From assembly GCF_015832195.1 (NCBI RefSeq), contig NC_052020.1, positions 5,524,254 to 5,588,253 of the forward strand: a DNA stretch of 64,000 bases, in the 5' to 3' direction. Within the stretch, counting starts at the first letter, position 1; every line of letters starts with the position of its first letter. Positions 1-9,825 of this stretch are shown in pieces. The notes beneath the pieces were generated by a model. That model was given only the letters and a program-made list of their open reading frames with translations. It had not been told where the DNA came from and did not search any database. The translations under genes and the position numbers were made by a program. The DNA is from Motacilla alba alba (taxonomy: Eukaryota > Chordata > Aves > Passeriformes > Motacillidae).

Positions 1-1219
1 ATCAACAAAAATGTTTATCAACATTTACTGTCTATTTATATGTTAATAAAACATGTAGAAATAACTCTGTAGGATGTTATTTTTTAGGAGCTTGATTAAT
101 ATTTCTAAAATTAGTAAGCAATAGATGTTATGAGCAGCTCTTGAGTGCTGTAATTTACTACCACTGACACCCACCTATTTCTTCCCCAGCCCTAAATTAC
201 ATGGCTCATTACTTACAAGACTGAAAATTGGTGGTGTTGTGGTAGTAAAACCAATGTTAGGTTTTAGCACTTCCGCACAATAAGTCTGGCTTCTCCAATT
301 AATTAATTCAAATTCTGACTTCACATCCTAACAATCTTTATTACAAGGACTGGTCCTAAATAAAGGTTAAAATCAAGCAGACACGTGTTGAAAATACTGG
401 AACAAGTAGTGAGAAAAAATAGCAGAGTACGTGTAGTTGTGCAAGTAAATAAAGAAATTCTTTGTTATTTTTGGCAAGAGGTGGAGAAGCATGTGATGTC
501 CAGTTGTAGCTGTAGCCAAGGATTTATCTTGGGGCTAAATACTTTATAGGCAAACAGTAATTCCTTTTTTGCCCCACATCAGCTGAACACTATTTCGGGT
601 CAAGAATGCTGTTTGCAGAAGCTGACCAGTCCTACAAACCACTGATATTTAAATGATGATGTATAATAGTAGGGACATGTTGTTCCTGGGGGTGCATCCT
701 GTTATTTTCTGAAGAGTTAAGCAAGGCAAAATGCTGAACTGTGATGCAGGATGCAAACTGGTCGATACATTTGCTCTGCCCTGTTACCTCTAAAGCTAGC
801 GATGTGTCTGATGGGCTCGGGCTAGCGTGGCAAGGACTGCTGGCCAGGGAAGGATGTCAGACCACATCTGGAAGGTTGGTGCTTCACAGTTATTTTCAGG
901 GCTGGCTGGGGAAGCCTCTTTGTCTTACAAGGCCAGAGCACTCATTTAAATCAATTAGGAGTTCCTACGTTCATTCTTACCTTGTCATCTTCTAAGCTCC
1001 AGGTCCTGAGAGTCAGGCCTTTGTCCTGGCACCAGTTTGCTCATCGTTATGCACGCTATGTGTGTGCGAATGAGTGTTATGGGAGTTGGCAGCTAACGAG
1101 GCGGGAGGGAGAGCTCACCGCTCGGGGTGTGGGGATTGGGATGGCCAGCATCAGAGGATTACTGGGGCTTTTACAGGTGCTCCTGGGAGAGCCCCCACCA
1201 AACACGAGGTTGCCTTCCT
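1..1219. other. 5' flanking sequence, no gene recognised
   Basis: This is A/T-rich sequence upstream of the CpG island. Only short open frames are present, and none resembles a known protein. GC content rises gradually from about position 740 towards the island. I see no repeat family, RNA gene or exon that I can support here. Confidence 0.6.
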
Positions 1220-1247
1220 CCAGGTAGAAACTGGGGCGGGCAGAGGC

Positions 1248-1371
1248 GAGTTCGCGGTAAGAGCATCTCAAGCTGCCTTCCTAGGACTTCCCAGGGGGAC
1301 CGTGACGGGAGTTCGCGGTAGGAGCATCATCTCAACTTGTCCTCCCAGGACTTCCCGGGGGGACCGTCAGC
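1248..1371 (+). repeat. two-copy tandem duplication, about 61 bp unit
   Basis: The first unit starts at 1248 with GAGTTCGCGGTA, and the same 12 bases restart at 1309. Both units continue through a GAGCATC block, a C/T-rich stretch and GGACTTCCC, and end in GGGGGACCGT. They differ by scattered substitutions and a short indel. The pair lies at the upstream edge of the CpG island, so it duplicates potential promoter-proximal elements. Confidence 0.8.
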
Positions 1372-1873
1372 TGGCGCTGAGGATGCTCCGCCGCCGAGCT
1401 GCTGCCAGGGGCTGTGCCGGGCGCACGGCAGCCTCGGCCGCTGGGTGCGGGAGGGCAGGAGCAGCGGGCGCGGAGCGGGGCCGGGCGCGGAGCGGAGCGG
1501 GGCGGCGGCGGCTGCGTTGCGCGGCGGGGCCGGGCGGGGGCGCTGCCGCCGGGCCGGGCGGAGCGGGCGGGCGGCGGGAGCGCCCCGCAGGCTGCGCCCC
1601 GCGGGCTGGGCGGGGGCCGGGGCCGGGGCGCGCCGGAGCGGGGCTCGGCCGGCGCCCCCTCCGCAGCGCTCGGCGGGGCCGCGGCCCGCCGCTCCGGGGC
1701 GATGGGCGGCGGCGGGCGCCGCTAGGCCGCCGCGGGCAGGGCGGAGGCGGGAGGAGGCGGAGGCGGAGGAGGCGGCGGCCGGGGGCGGGTTGGGTCCCTC
1801 CCCGGGAAGATGAGGCGGAGGCCCGGTCTGTCGAGCGGGCTGAGCCGGGGCTCTTCCCTCGCAGCCGCCAGGA

Positions 1874-1885
1874 CAAGATGGCAGC
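1874..1885 (+). promoter_or_regulatory. TISU / YY1-like element
   Basis: CAAGATGGCAGC matches the TISU consensus SAASATGGCGGC at 11 of 12 positions, with A in place of G at the tenth. It also contains the YY1 core AAGATGGC. TISU elements sit close downstream of the transcription start and can direct both transcription and initiation on very short leaders. Here the embedded ATG opens uORF1 and not HIPK3 itself. Confidence 0.55.
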
Positions 1886-1931
1886 GGCCGAGACGGCGGC
1901 GGCAGCAGCAGCGGCGGGGCTGAGCGGCTGA
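1878..1931 (+). CDS. uORF1 in HIPK3 exon 1 (17 codons)
   Basis: The ATG at 1878 opens a 17-codon alanine-rich frame ending in TGA at 1929-1931, inside exon 1. Its start lies in the TISU-like element, so initiation could be efficient if the leader begins upstream of 1878. It is out of the way of the main start, which is in exon 2. Its likely role, if any, is to tune HIPK3 translation, because the peptide resembles nothing known. Whether it is transcribed depends on the unmapped start site. Confidence 0.4.
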   Translation: MAAAETAAAAAAAGLSG

Positions 1932-1969
1932 GCCCGGCCGGAGCGGCGCTTCCCGGAGCGCTCCCGGAC

Positions 1970-2026
1970 ATGCCCAGGGCGGCGGCGGCAGCTCCAGCGC
2001 GGACGCCAGCGCGGCCCGACCCGTGA
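1970..2026 (+). CDS. uORF2 in HIPK3 exon 1 (18 codons)
   Basis: The ATG at 1970 opens an 18-codon frame rich in Ala, Pro and Arg. It closes with TGA at 2024-2026, two bases before the end of exon 1. The context is GAC ATG C, with a purine at -3 but no G at +4, so it is moderate. It lies inside the supported exon and is therefore more certain than uORF1 to be in the mRNA. A regulatory role is inferred; no peptide function is suggested. Confidence 0.45.
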   Translation: MPRAAAAAPARTPARPDP

Positions 2027-5000
2027 AGGTGAGCGGCCGGCGGCCAGCGGGGCCGGCCCCGCGGGCGGAGAGCGGCGCTGCCTCTGCCTCCGCCGGCGGC
2101 GTTCGCGCCCTGCCCGCGGGGGCTCCGCGGCGGAGCCGACCCCCCTGCCCGGGGCAGCGCCGCCGGCCTGGCCGAGCGCGGCCGCGGCGGCGGGGAGCGG
2201 GCAGCGCCGCTTCGCCTTCCCGCTGCCCCGGACGGCGCCTGCCCCGCCGCGTCCCCGAAGTTTCCCGTTCCCCGGCGCCCACCCCGAACCGCCCCGGGTG
2301 CCGGGCGAGGCCGCCGCCGCCCGGCGGGGGAGGTGTGGCCGCCCCTCGCCCGCTCCCGGCGGCAGCGCTGGCGCTGCCCCGCTCCCCTCCGGGCGCGCCG
2401 CCTCCTCCCGTGCCTTGTATGGAGCGCCGGGGCCGCCCGGGCTGCGGGGGGTCCCGGGGCGGCGCCCGGGCGCGGCCGCGGCTCCTCCCGCTGCGGGTGC
2501 TGCTCGGCCGCCGCCGCCGGCGCTCCGGGCAGTCCCGGCGGGACGCGACCCTCGCCCCTGACCCCCGAGGAGAGACCCGCGCTGGGGGGGAGCTGGGGCG
2601 GCAAATGGTGCCCAGGATCACTAAGAGCAGCTGGAAAGGAAGTGGGCGCTTTAAAATTTGGTCAGTTCCCAAGAACGAGCTCTGTGAAAACAGAGGGGTT
2701 TGTTTGCCGGAGGCTTTGCCGTAATGGTTGCGGCAGGGATTGTGCGGGGTTTGTTCTGGATTCGTCGTGGTATCAATTGTAAAGCTGGCAGGTGCGTTTA
2801 CATGTGTTTAACGCTGTAGGGAATTGTGATGAGTGCGGGAAAATTATTTTTATTCAGATCAAGCCCTCAGTCGTCAAAGCTATGTGCTTACACGTATGTA
2901 ATAAAGAGCTTTCTTTTGAGGCTATACTTTTGTTACTAACTGTTGCATCTGACTTAAAATGTCAGAAACTGCGATTGTTTGTTTCTTTGTTAACTTAGTT
3001 TTTGGCACTCCAGGGCTTGACTTGCCAGAAATTATGTGGCGCTCGGATGTTTTTGCATCTTCCTGCTTGGGTATTTCGCATCTCCCTGCTTGTGTATTGC
3101 CTTGTTTATTTCAGTCGTTTCAGCGTCTCTAAATTGTGGGAAAGTATGTTACTATGAGAGACGATTACATTAGGCGAAGCTGTAGTTGTTGATAGCAATG
3201 CATGTTTCTGTGATTTTTCATTTTCTACCCAGTATTACCTCCCGTGACATCGTTTGCAAAAAGTTTAGGCTCCGATTGATGTCGCACCAAGTAGGAAAGC
3301 TGGGATGGACTGCGAGCACTTACTTTCTGACATAATAATTCCGTAACAGACTTAATTTGCTAGAGCTTTCTATAAGTTTAAAATACACGCAGTAACTGCC
3401 TAACGAGCGTGGCAGCCAGCAGAGAGATTAATTAAGCACCTGGAAAATAGGTCAATACTGTATTACGAAGCGGCATGGTGAGATGGCAAATAAATAGAGC
3501 AAAGTGTTAACGCGGACTTACCGGGGGAAAACTGATCCCGGAGGAGCGATGGGGCGGCTTTATCTGCGCTGCCGCGGACCTTTTATGGTAGCGCATGGTG
3601 AGAGCCCTTGGACTTTTCACTCCCTCCACTTCTTCCTGGGGGCTTCTCTGGCAGAAGCTCGCTCAGGGTGTGGCACCGCTCGTGCTTGTAAATTAATTTT
3701 TTTTTAAATAGATGAATTCGGCTGGGCGTTCCGATTCCGATTGCGGTGGCGGTGCGTGGCTCGCCGGGCTTGGGGGCGGTCTGTAATTGGATGGATTCCA
3801 TGAGCTGGAATAAAGTTTCATTGAAGAATTGCTCGGGAAGCTGCCCCTGCCCTGGGGTCTCCGCGGCGCTCGTGATTTTTCTTTGTTTCGGGTTTTTTTT
3901 TTTTTGTGTCTGCGCGTTTCCTCCCTCGTCTCTTTCAAACAACTACCTATGGAAACAGGGAAATGAGACCGGCTCCTGCATAACGAGATAGCAGAGACAA
4001 AGACAGGGTGTGGGGAGGGAGACTCAGCTTGCAACTCGTCTTTCAGAACTAACTGATAAAAAAGCCCTAGAATTTGCATGTGCTGCTTTTCTCCTCGTGT
4101 CCTCCGGTTCGCAGCAGTTGCTTCAGAACAAACTGGTGATTTTCCCGAAAGCATCTGTGGGATTGATGGCATCTGTGAAAGGGGATGGGAGGCTGAGCAG
4201 CACTTTCAGAGGCAGAGGGTTGGTTAGCTCACCAGCCCCTGGGTGGAACAGAATTAACTGTACCAAATTCTTGTGGAAGCCCCAGTCCAGAGGTGTAGGA
4301 ACGTCAGGCTGTGTTTTCCCGAGCTCACGTGTTTGGGTGCGTGTACCCCTCTCTGAAGGGATTGCGTGCTTCCTGTTTTTAGAGTAGTTTTCTTTATACC
4401 TCTATAGGATCTCTTTCTTGTGTTTTCCCTTTTGCCAGCGTGCTGATCACGGCAACAAAGGCCCTTTTGACAAAGCAGTGCGTTTTGGAACGGGAATTTA
4501 GTGGCTGGCTTTCTTGTATGTGAGGGGGGAGAAGAGCAGCACTGGTAACTGGAGCAGCACTGTCATTTGAGGCTGAACGTGTATTTTGGAGGAATGTTAA
4601 ATATAGAAGGAGAAACTGCTTTTAGTGGAGCTAAATTTCGCTGTTGCAGTGTGGGGTGTCGTGGCATACGAGTGCTGTGCACTTACGGAACAGTTCCTGC
4701 AGGCAGTGTAGCTTTCCGCTCAGAACTTTGGGGAGTAAAGCAAAGGACAGAGAGGCCTTCCTACATTCTTTTTAATTAGATCAGCCTTGGCTTTTCTGAA
4801 TATATAAAATTATTTCATCTGATATATAGAAGCATTGGGGCTGAATTAACTACTCTGACTGACAGAAGTACAGGTTGGGTAGAGCAGGCCTGATAATCAC
4901 CTGGTGATCCTTGGTTGAGGGAAGAAGAAATGTGGAAGTGTCATGGTGGTGCTACCAACATTCCTCTGTCACGAGGTGGCTGTTGAATTTTGTGAAATAC

Positions 5001-5910
5001 TATCCACCTTTCAGACTTCAGAAAAGCTTGTTTGTACCATTGTGTGTTTTCCAAGTTCCCGAGTCACTGAAATACTCTATTTCTTGAGATCCCTTCACTG
5101 ACAGTCAGAGGTGGAGTGGAAAATAATGAATTACTTTTAATAGATCTTGAAAGAAAAGCTCATTATTTTGGGTGAGTGTAGGATGGGACTTCAGGTGTCT
5201 GAAACTGTGCTTCAGAACCGTGGCTGGGCCGAGCACAACACCAAACGTGGGGAAAGGAGCGAGGATGAGCACTGAGTGTGTTCCAGACCACTGCTGTGTG
5301 TGCAGTGCACCTGAAATGACCATGTAACTCTACTTAAAGCAGCCTAAAATAGCTGATGCTATGATATGGGTTAGTAATGGGTTACCTTTTCTGACTTCTG
5401 CAGGCACTGAGCACCCTCTGTTTAACCTGAAATAACCTATAATGAAGGATAAAGCCTGGAAAATCCTGTTACCTGGTCTTTGCTTCCCCCACCCCCCCCC
5501 CCTTAAGAGAGTGTTTTAATTTAGAGCCTCTACCTCTTTTACAGAATTTTAGAGAAGTTGTAGCTTTGTTTTTCTTCAGAGCCACTGTGCTTTGAGTGAC
5601 AGGTGAGCAGGGGAACAGCATGTAACTGTGAAAATGGATTTTAGTTGGTGACTTTACTTGATAATGTAGTGTTTCCTACAGGCTAGGTTCTTCCCCCCAG
5701 TTCTTCAGTTGTTTTATTTCAATATAGTAAATATTGAAAAAGATGGCAGGAGTTGGTGTGAGTCATCGTTTTAGGTGCAGTTTGGGGATAATATTTGTAA
5801 AGTTTTGGACTATTTTTTTCATTGTATATCACCTTTTCTTCCATATAGCATTTTAATACTCCACTTCATTTTTAGTAGTAGTAACTATAAATACCCACTA
5901 TACACTACTA

Positions 5911-5928
5911 TACCCACTATAGTGGGTA
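5911..5928. repeat. perfect 18-bp palindrome
   Basis: TACCCACTATAGTGGGTA is its own reverse complement, and a related CTATACCCACTATA-like block precedes it from about 5886. It could form a short hairpin or reflect local duplication. No function is claimed. Confidence 0.7.
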
Positions 5929-8900
5929 ACTTTCTGTCAAAAGGGAGTTAATCTCTGGTATGGTGATTTGGCTTGGAAAAGAAAGAAGAGCCAAATAACC
6001 AAACTGTTTAAAAAACAAGTAGACTTAAGTAGTTTGGTTCTGGTTTTTTTCCTTATGCTGAGACTTGGAGTCAGTGTAATTTCAAAATACCTCTCCGAAT
6101 ATTAACTGTGCATATTTATTAATTCCAGCATTATGTAAACTTCTTGTACAGTATGTTATATTTTTAGAAAAAGATTAAGAAATTATTCCTTTTTGTAAGT
6201 AAGGAATATAATCCTTTTTCCCCCTTTTATCCAGCTCTGTTATGCTCTACAGTATTTGGAAAATGCTAAGTTCAAGTTCCAAAACAGAGCAATAAAAGAA
6301 GATGCAGTCAAACATCCAAAGACAAAATAGACATAGGGAATATTTTCCTATCTTTTAGGATAATCAAAGCTACAGCAACTCCCAATATTAAAAAAGTAAT
6401 TGGATTCTTACATACAGATAACTCTTTTTGCATGTTAGGAGTGGCACTCCTATCAAAAATGCTATCTTTAAAATCAGTAATCTTAAACTCATGCTTTCCA
6501 TTCTTGCTGAAATATTGTAACAGTTCTAGAAGACTTTTTAGCGCTTTTTAAAGCGCATTACAAATGAAGTACAAATAATGTTTTTAATGTAAAAAACTCA
6601 GTTATTGCCAAATGAAAGTCTGCTTTTATTTGCATGATCACTTGCTGGGTGCATGTGGTGCTGTAGTAACCACCCATTTAGAGTGTGCTGGAAAACTTCT
6701 GGGCAGGAAAGCTCAGCTCCTGATACCTGTGCTGAGTCCCATAAACACCCTGGAAAGAGGAGGTTTTGCAGAGGATTGGAGCTGCCCATGGCTGCTTTCC
6801 CAGGCCTGTTGGAATTCACAATCCGCTGGTCTGAGTGTCTTGTGCTGTCCTGTGTTCTGGAGGCTGAGCTGCTCTGGGTCACCACACTCCACTCTCCTGC
6901 AGCTGTTCTTTGTGTCGCCAGGACACTAAACCTCCAAGGAACTTAAATTACTGGGTGAGGCAAGATTTTTATCAACAAGCTTGGCTTGGCTGTTAGCTTG
7001 CCTTGGGGCAAGCAGCCACCAGTACCTGAGAAAACCCGCTTTGGGTTATTTTAGGAGTTTTCTGCAGTTTCACTCGACTCTGAGCTGTGAGATGGAAGTG
7101 GATCTCCTCGCCTTGTGCTGACCTCATCTTGCAGTGCCAAAGTGAGACGGCAAAACTGGTCCCTGGGCAGGAGAAAGTGCCGGGAGAGCAGCTTCAGCTG
7201 GGCTTGCAGTAAGTGGTGCAGCTGTGCTTTGTGTGGGGCTGGAGTGTCCTCATTGCAGAGATGTTTGCTGCTTTTATTAGCGTGACCAGATCCCTGCAGG
7301 CCTGCTCCCTGGGTCTCTGGCTGTCAGCTGACACCTGAACCTCTCCCTGTCCCTGCTGGAATAGACTGAAACAAGTGCCTGCCTGCATGGGATGGGACCT
7401 AATGCAGGCTCAAGGGCTGCATGAGGAAGCTCACCTCTAAAGGCAAAAATGCAGAGAGAAAAAGACTTCAATACCAATAATCATTAGGAAGTTTATAAGG
7501 GAGGAAAAGAAGTTTTTCTTACTGGTGATCTAAGCTCCCTTCGGAAGACATGAATAACCACTAGTATCAGGTATCCATAAAAAGTATTTATGTACACATT
7601 TTTTTCTAAAGCTTTATTCATTTACTTTTGCAAAAGTAATTTACTTTTTCATATGTAGATAGAATAAATTTTTCTTCTCTTGTGTTTCCACAGGCTCAAC
7701 ATGTTTACTGCTTTGTTTTGGTCCTTTGTCAGCATTAAAACAAAAATGCTATTTTAACTTTTACCAAATTCCACTAGTTTAAGTAAAATATATTACTTTT
7801 TTCCCCCCTCTTTCCTATGGTGCAGGTTTTTTCTGTGTCGGCACAATTGGTGGAACTTACACAATTTCCAGGAGGATTTGTAGTTGTTTTTTGTAAGACG
7901 CCTTTCTGCCTTTCTGACTGAAGCTGTTGATGTGCATCATAGTCTTGTCAACATCTTCCTTCTTGAGTTTTTCCTAGAAACTTTGGTCATCTGCTGCTTC
8001 TTACCCCTTTCCTTTCAATTATTCCCTTTTTTTTTCTTTTTAACTACTGGACTTAGTTGCATGTCTGCAGTCTGTGTGTTCCAGTTGAGAGGTTTTTTCC
8101 ACAGCTTCTCTTTGAAGATTCATAGGGATTGCATTTGGGTAGAAGAGGTACTCAGATAATCTTTATTTTTCAGCGTTTGAATCGGTTAAGTAGGGGAATT
8201 TTGGTGATTGAGATCTTGTGAAGCCCTTCAGAAGGAACCAGATTTGTTCCTAAGAGAAGAAAAAAGCTCTTGGTCTCCTCTTTCCTTTTGATACCAACTT
8301 CTCTCGTGATTTGCAGAATTAGTTGGTATTCAGCCTAATATAGGTGGATTGCTTTCACGAGATACTAAAGACTGATTTTAATAACTTTCCTCTATGGCTG
8401 TTGTAATGATGCTGTGGGCTGGCTTCTTCCTTTGCACTGTGACAGCTCTGAGCCCAGCAAGAGGACATGGTGGGAAGTGTTCCCAAGAAATGCTTTGGGA
8501 GCTCTTTGTGACAAATGCTGCTTGAGACTAGATGTGTTTTTAAAACTCTGTCACAGAGGTGTCTAAACATTCTTCTGAAGATTAAAACAAGAGTGGCTGT
8601 TAAAGGTTTGTTTATGCTACAAGTGGAAAGATTATTAAACATGGAAGGAAATACAATAGAGAAAACATGTATGCACATTTATCAGTATTATTATGGTCCC
8701 CAGGTATTGGGTTGTATGCTGCACATAATCTTTATTTTCACATGCTTTCTGTGTAGTTAAATCAGGAAGTTTCTTTGCATAGGGGAGGGGAAGACATTTC
8801 TTGCCCTGGTGGCTTTGGGAAACATTATAATTTGGGTTATTACAGTTATTGATTCATTAGGAGGCAGAAGGCTGATCCTACTGTGAGAGAGGATGGATTT

Positions 8901-9744
8901 CTAATGCACTGATATTTACCTGTAGGAAATACTGCTTCTCTACATCCTTAGAAAGCTGAAAGAAGGGGTAAACATATTTTCCCTCTATTTTTTCTTTACT
9001 GTTCTACAGTAAATGCCATGTCAAATTTTTACAGCTGTTTTCTGCAAGCAACCAATGCTATTTTCATGATGGTGTTGCTTACAAGAAGAGAAAAAACACC
9101 TGTTATATAAAAGCAGAATATTCAAACCACTTTTAAATAACAAATTTTTATTATGGGAAAAATACTGGGACCTCACAGAGGTTTTTTTTTTTCTGTTTGT
9201 GTATGTGTAAAAATACCTGCCAAACATGTGCTTACTGTGTGTGTGTGTTTACCTCAGTCTGTATATGTTTGAGAGTTGTTACTAGATGTAGCTGGGGCAA
9301 CTGACCTGAAAAGTGCAGCAGAAAAAGGTCAATCAAGATTAGTGTGTGGGGTTAGATGCCTGGATTATTTTTCAGTTAAGTCAGTTTTAAATCAAATAAA
9401 GGCTAACGTTCTTATTTACTCTGACATTTTTGTTGCAGAGGAAGTTGAATATGCTCTGGGTGTGCTGTCTTCACAACTCAGTAACCACCTGATAATGACA
9501 TTCTGGTTGGTCTTCTTGGAAGAGGGACTGATTTTTTTCCATGTATTTGGGCAAAGTTTTAACTCAAACATTGCTTACTACCAGGTAGTTCTCACTGTGC
9601 AGGAAAGTTTTCTTCACCCCCTTGGTACAGGAGGGCCTGATTTGCAAATGTTTGCATTGCACGTCAGACTCAGTGAGCTCGACAGGTTTTTTGTGTGTGT
9701 GCTGCTGTAGACCTAATGTGCAGGTCCTGTGGGGAGAACAGGAA

Positions 9745-9825
9745 TTTTGTGGTGCTGTTGTTTGGGGTTTTTTGTTTGTGTTTTTTGTTTGCTTTGTTTT
9801 TTGTTGCTTGTTTGTTTTTGTCCAG
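9745..9825 (+). repeat. T/G-rich low-complexity tract
   Basis: Runs of T are broken by single or double G (TTTGTTTG-type) over about 80 bases. This resembles a decayed poly-T or TTTG microsatellite. It makes spurious hydrophobic open frames. Confidence 0.6.

Larger units (their letters stand above)
1870..2028 (+). other. HIPK3: HIPK3 exon 1, noncoding (5' UTR)
   Basis: The 3' boundary is supported by a near-consensus donor: AAG at 2026-2028 followed by GTGAGC from 2029. HIPK3 begins translation just inside its second exon, so a noncoding first exon in the CpG island is expected. The 5' end given is approximate, because the start site cannot be located without transcript data. The exon carries two short closed uORFs (1878-1931 and 1970-2026), both terminating before the splice junction. 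Spliced to 17031 it gives ...GTGAAG then GTATGG, with a purine at -3 and G at +4 around the main AUG. Confidence 0.7.
1220..2620 (+). promoter_or_regulatory. HIPK3: CpG island promoter of HIPK3
   Basis: This is a very GC-rich, CpG-dense block in an otherwise A/T-rich window. It contains several GGGCGG (Sp1-type) boxes, for example near 1233 and 1783, and I see no obvious TATA box. It encloses the noncoding first exon, whose strong GTGAGC donor is at 2029, and it lies 15 kb upstream of the exon with the HIPK3 start codon. CpG-island promoters of this kind are usual for broadly expressed kinases. The exact transcription start cannot be read from sequence. A YY1/TISU-like element at 1874-1885 suggests a start a short distance upstream of it. 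Long open frames on both strands here reflect a shortage of stop codons in GC-rich DNA, not coding. Confidence 0.85.

Noticed and set aside
1074..2672. Long open frames on both strands (up to about 425 codons) in the CpG island
   Set aside because: They are dominated by Ala, Arg, Pro and Gly, overlap one another on both strands, and coincide with GC-rich DNA where stop codons are rare. They run across the exon 1 donor. Only the two short uORFs have support as possible translated frames.
3583..4172. Overlapping ORFs of 119 and 159 codons on the minus strand in intron 1
   Set aside because: They have Lys/Arg/Pro/Ser-biased composition, no known motif, and GC-rich flank of the island. No splice or promoter context supports them.
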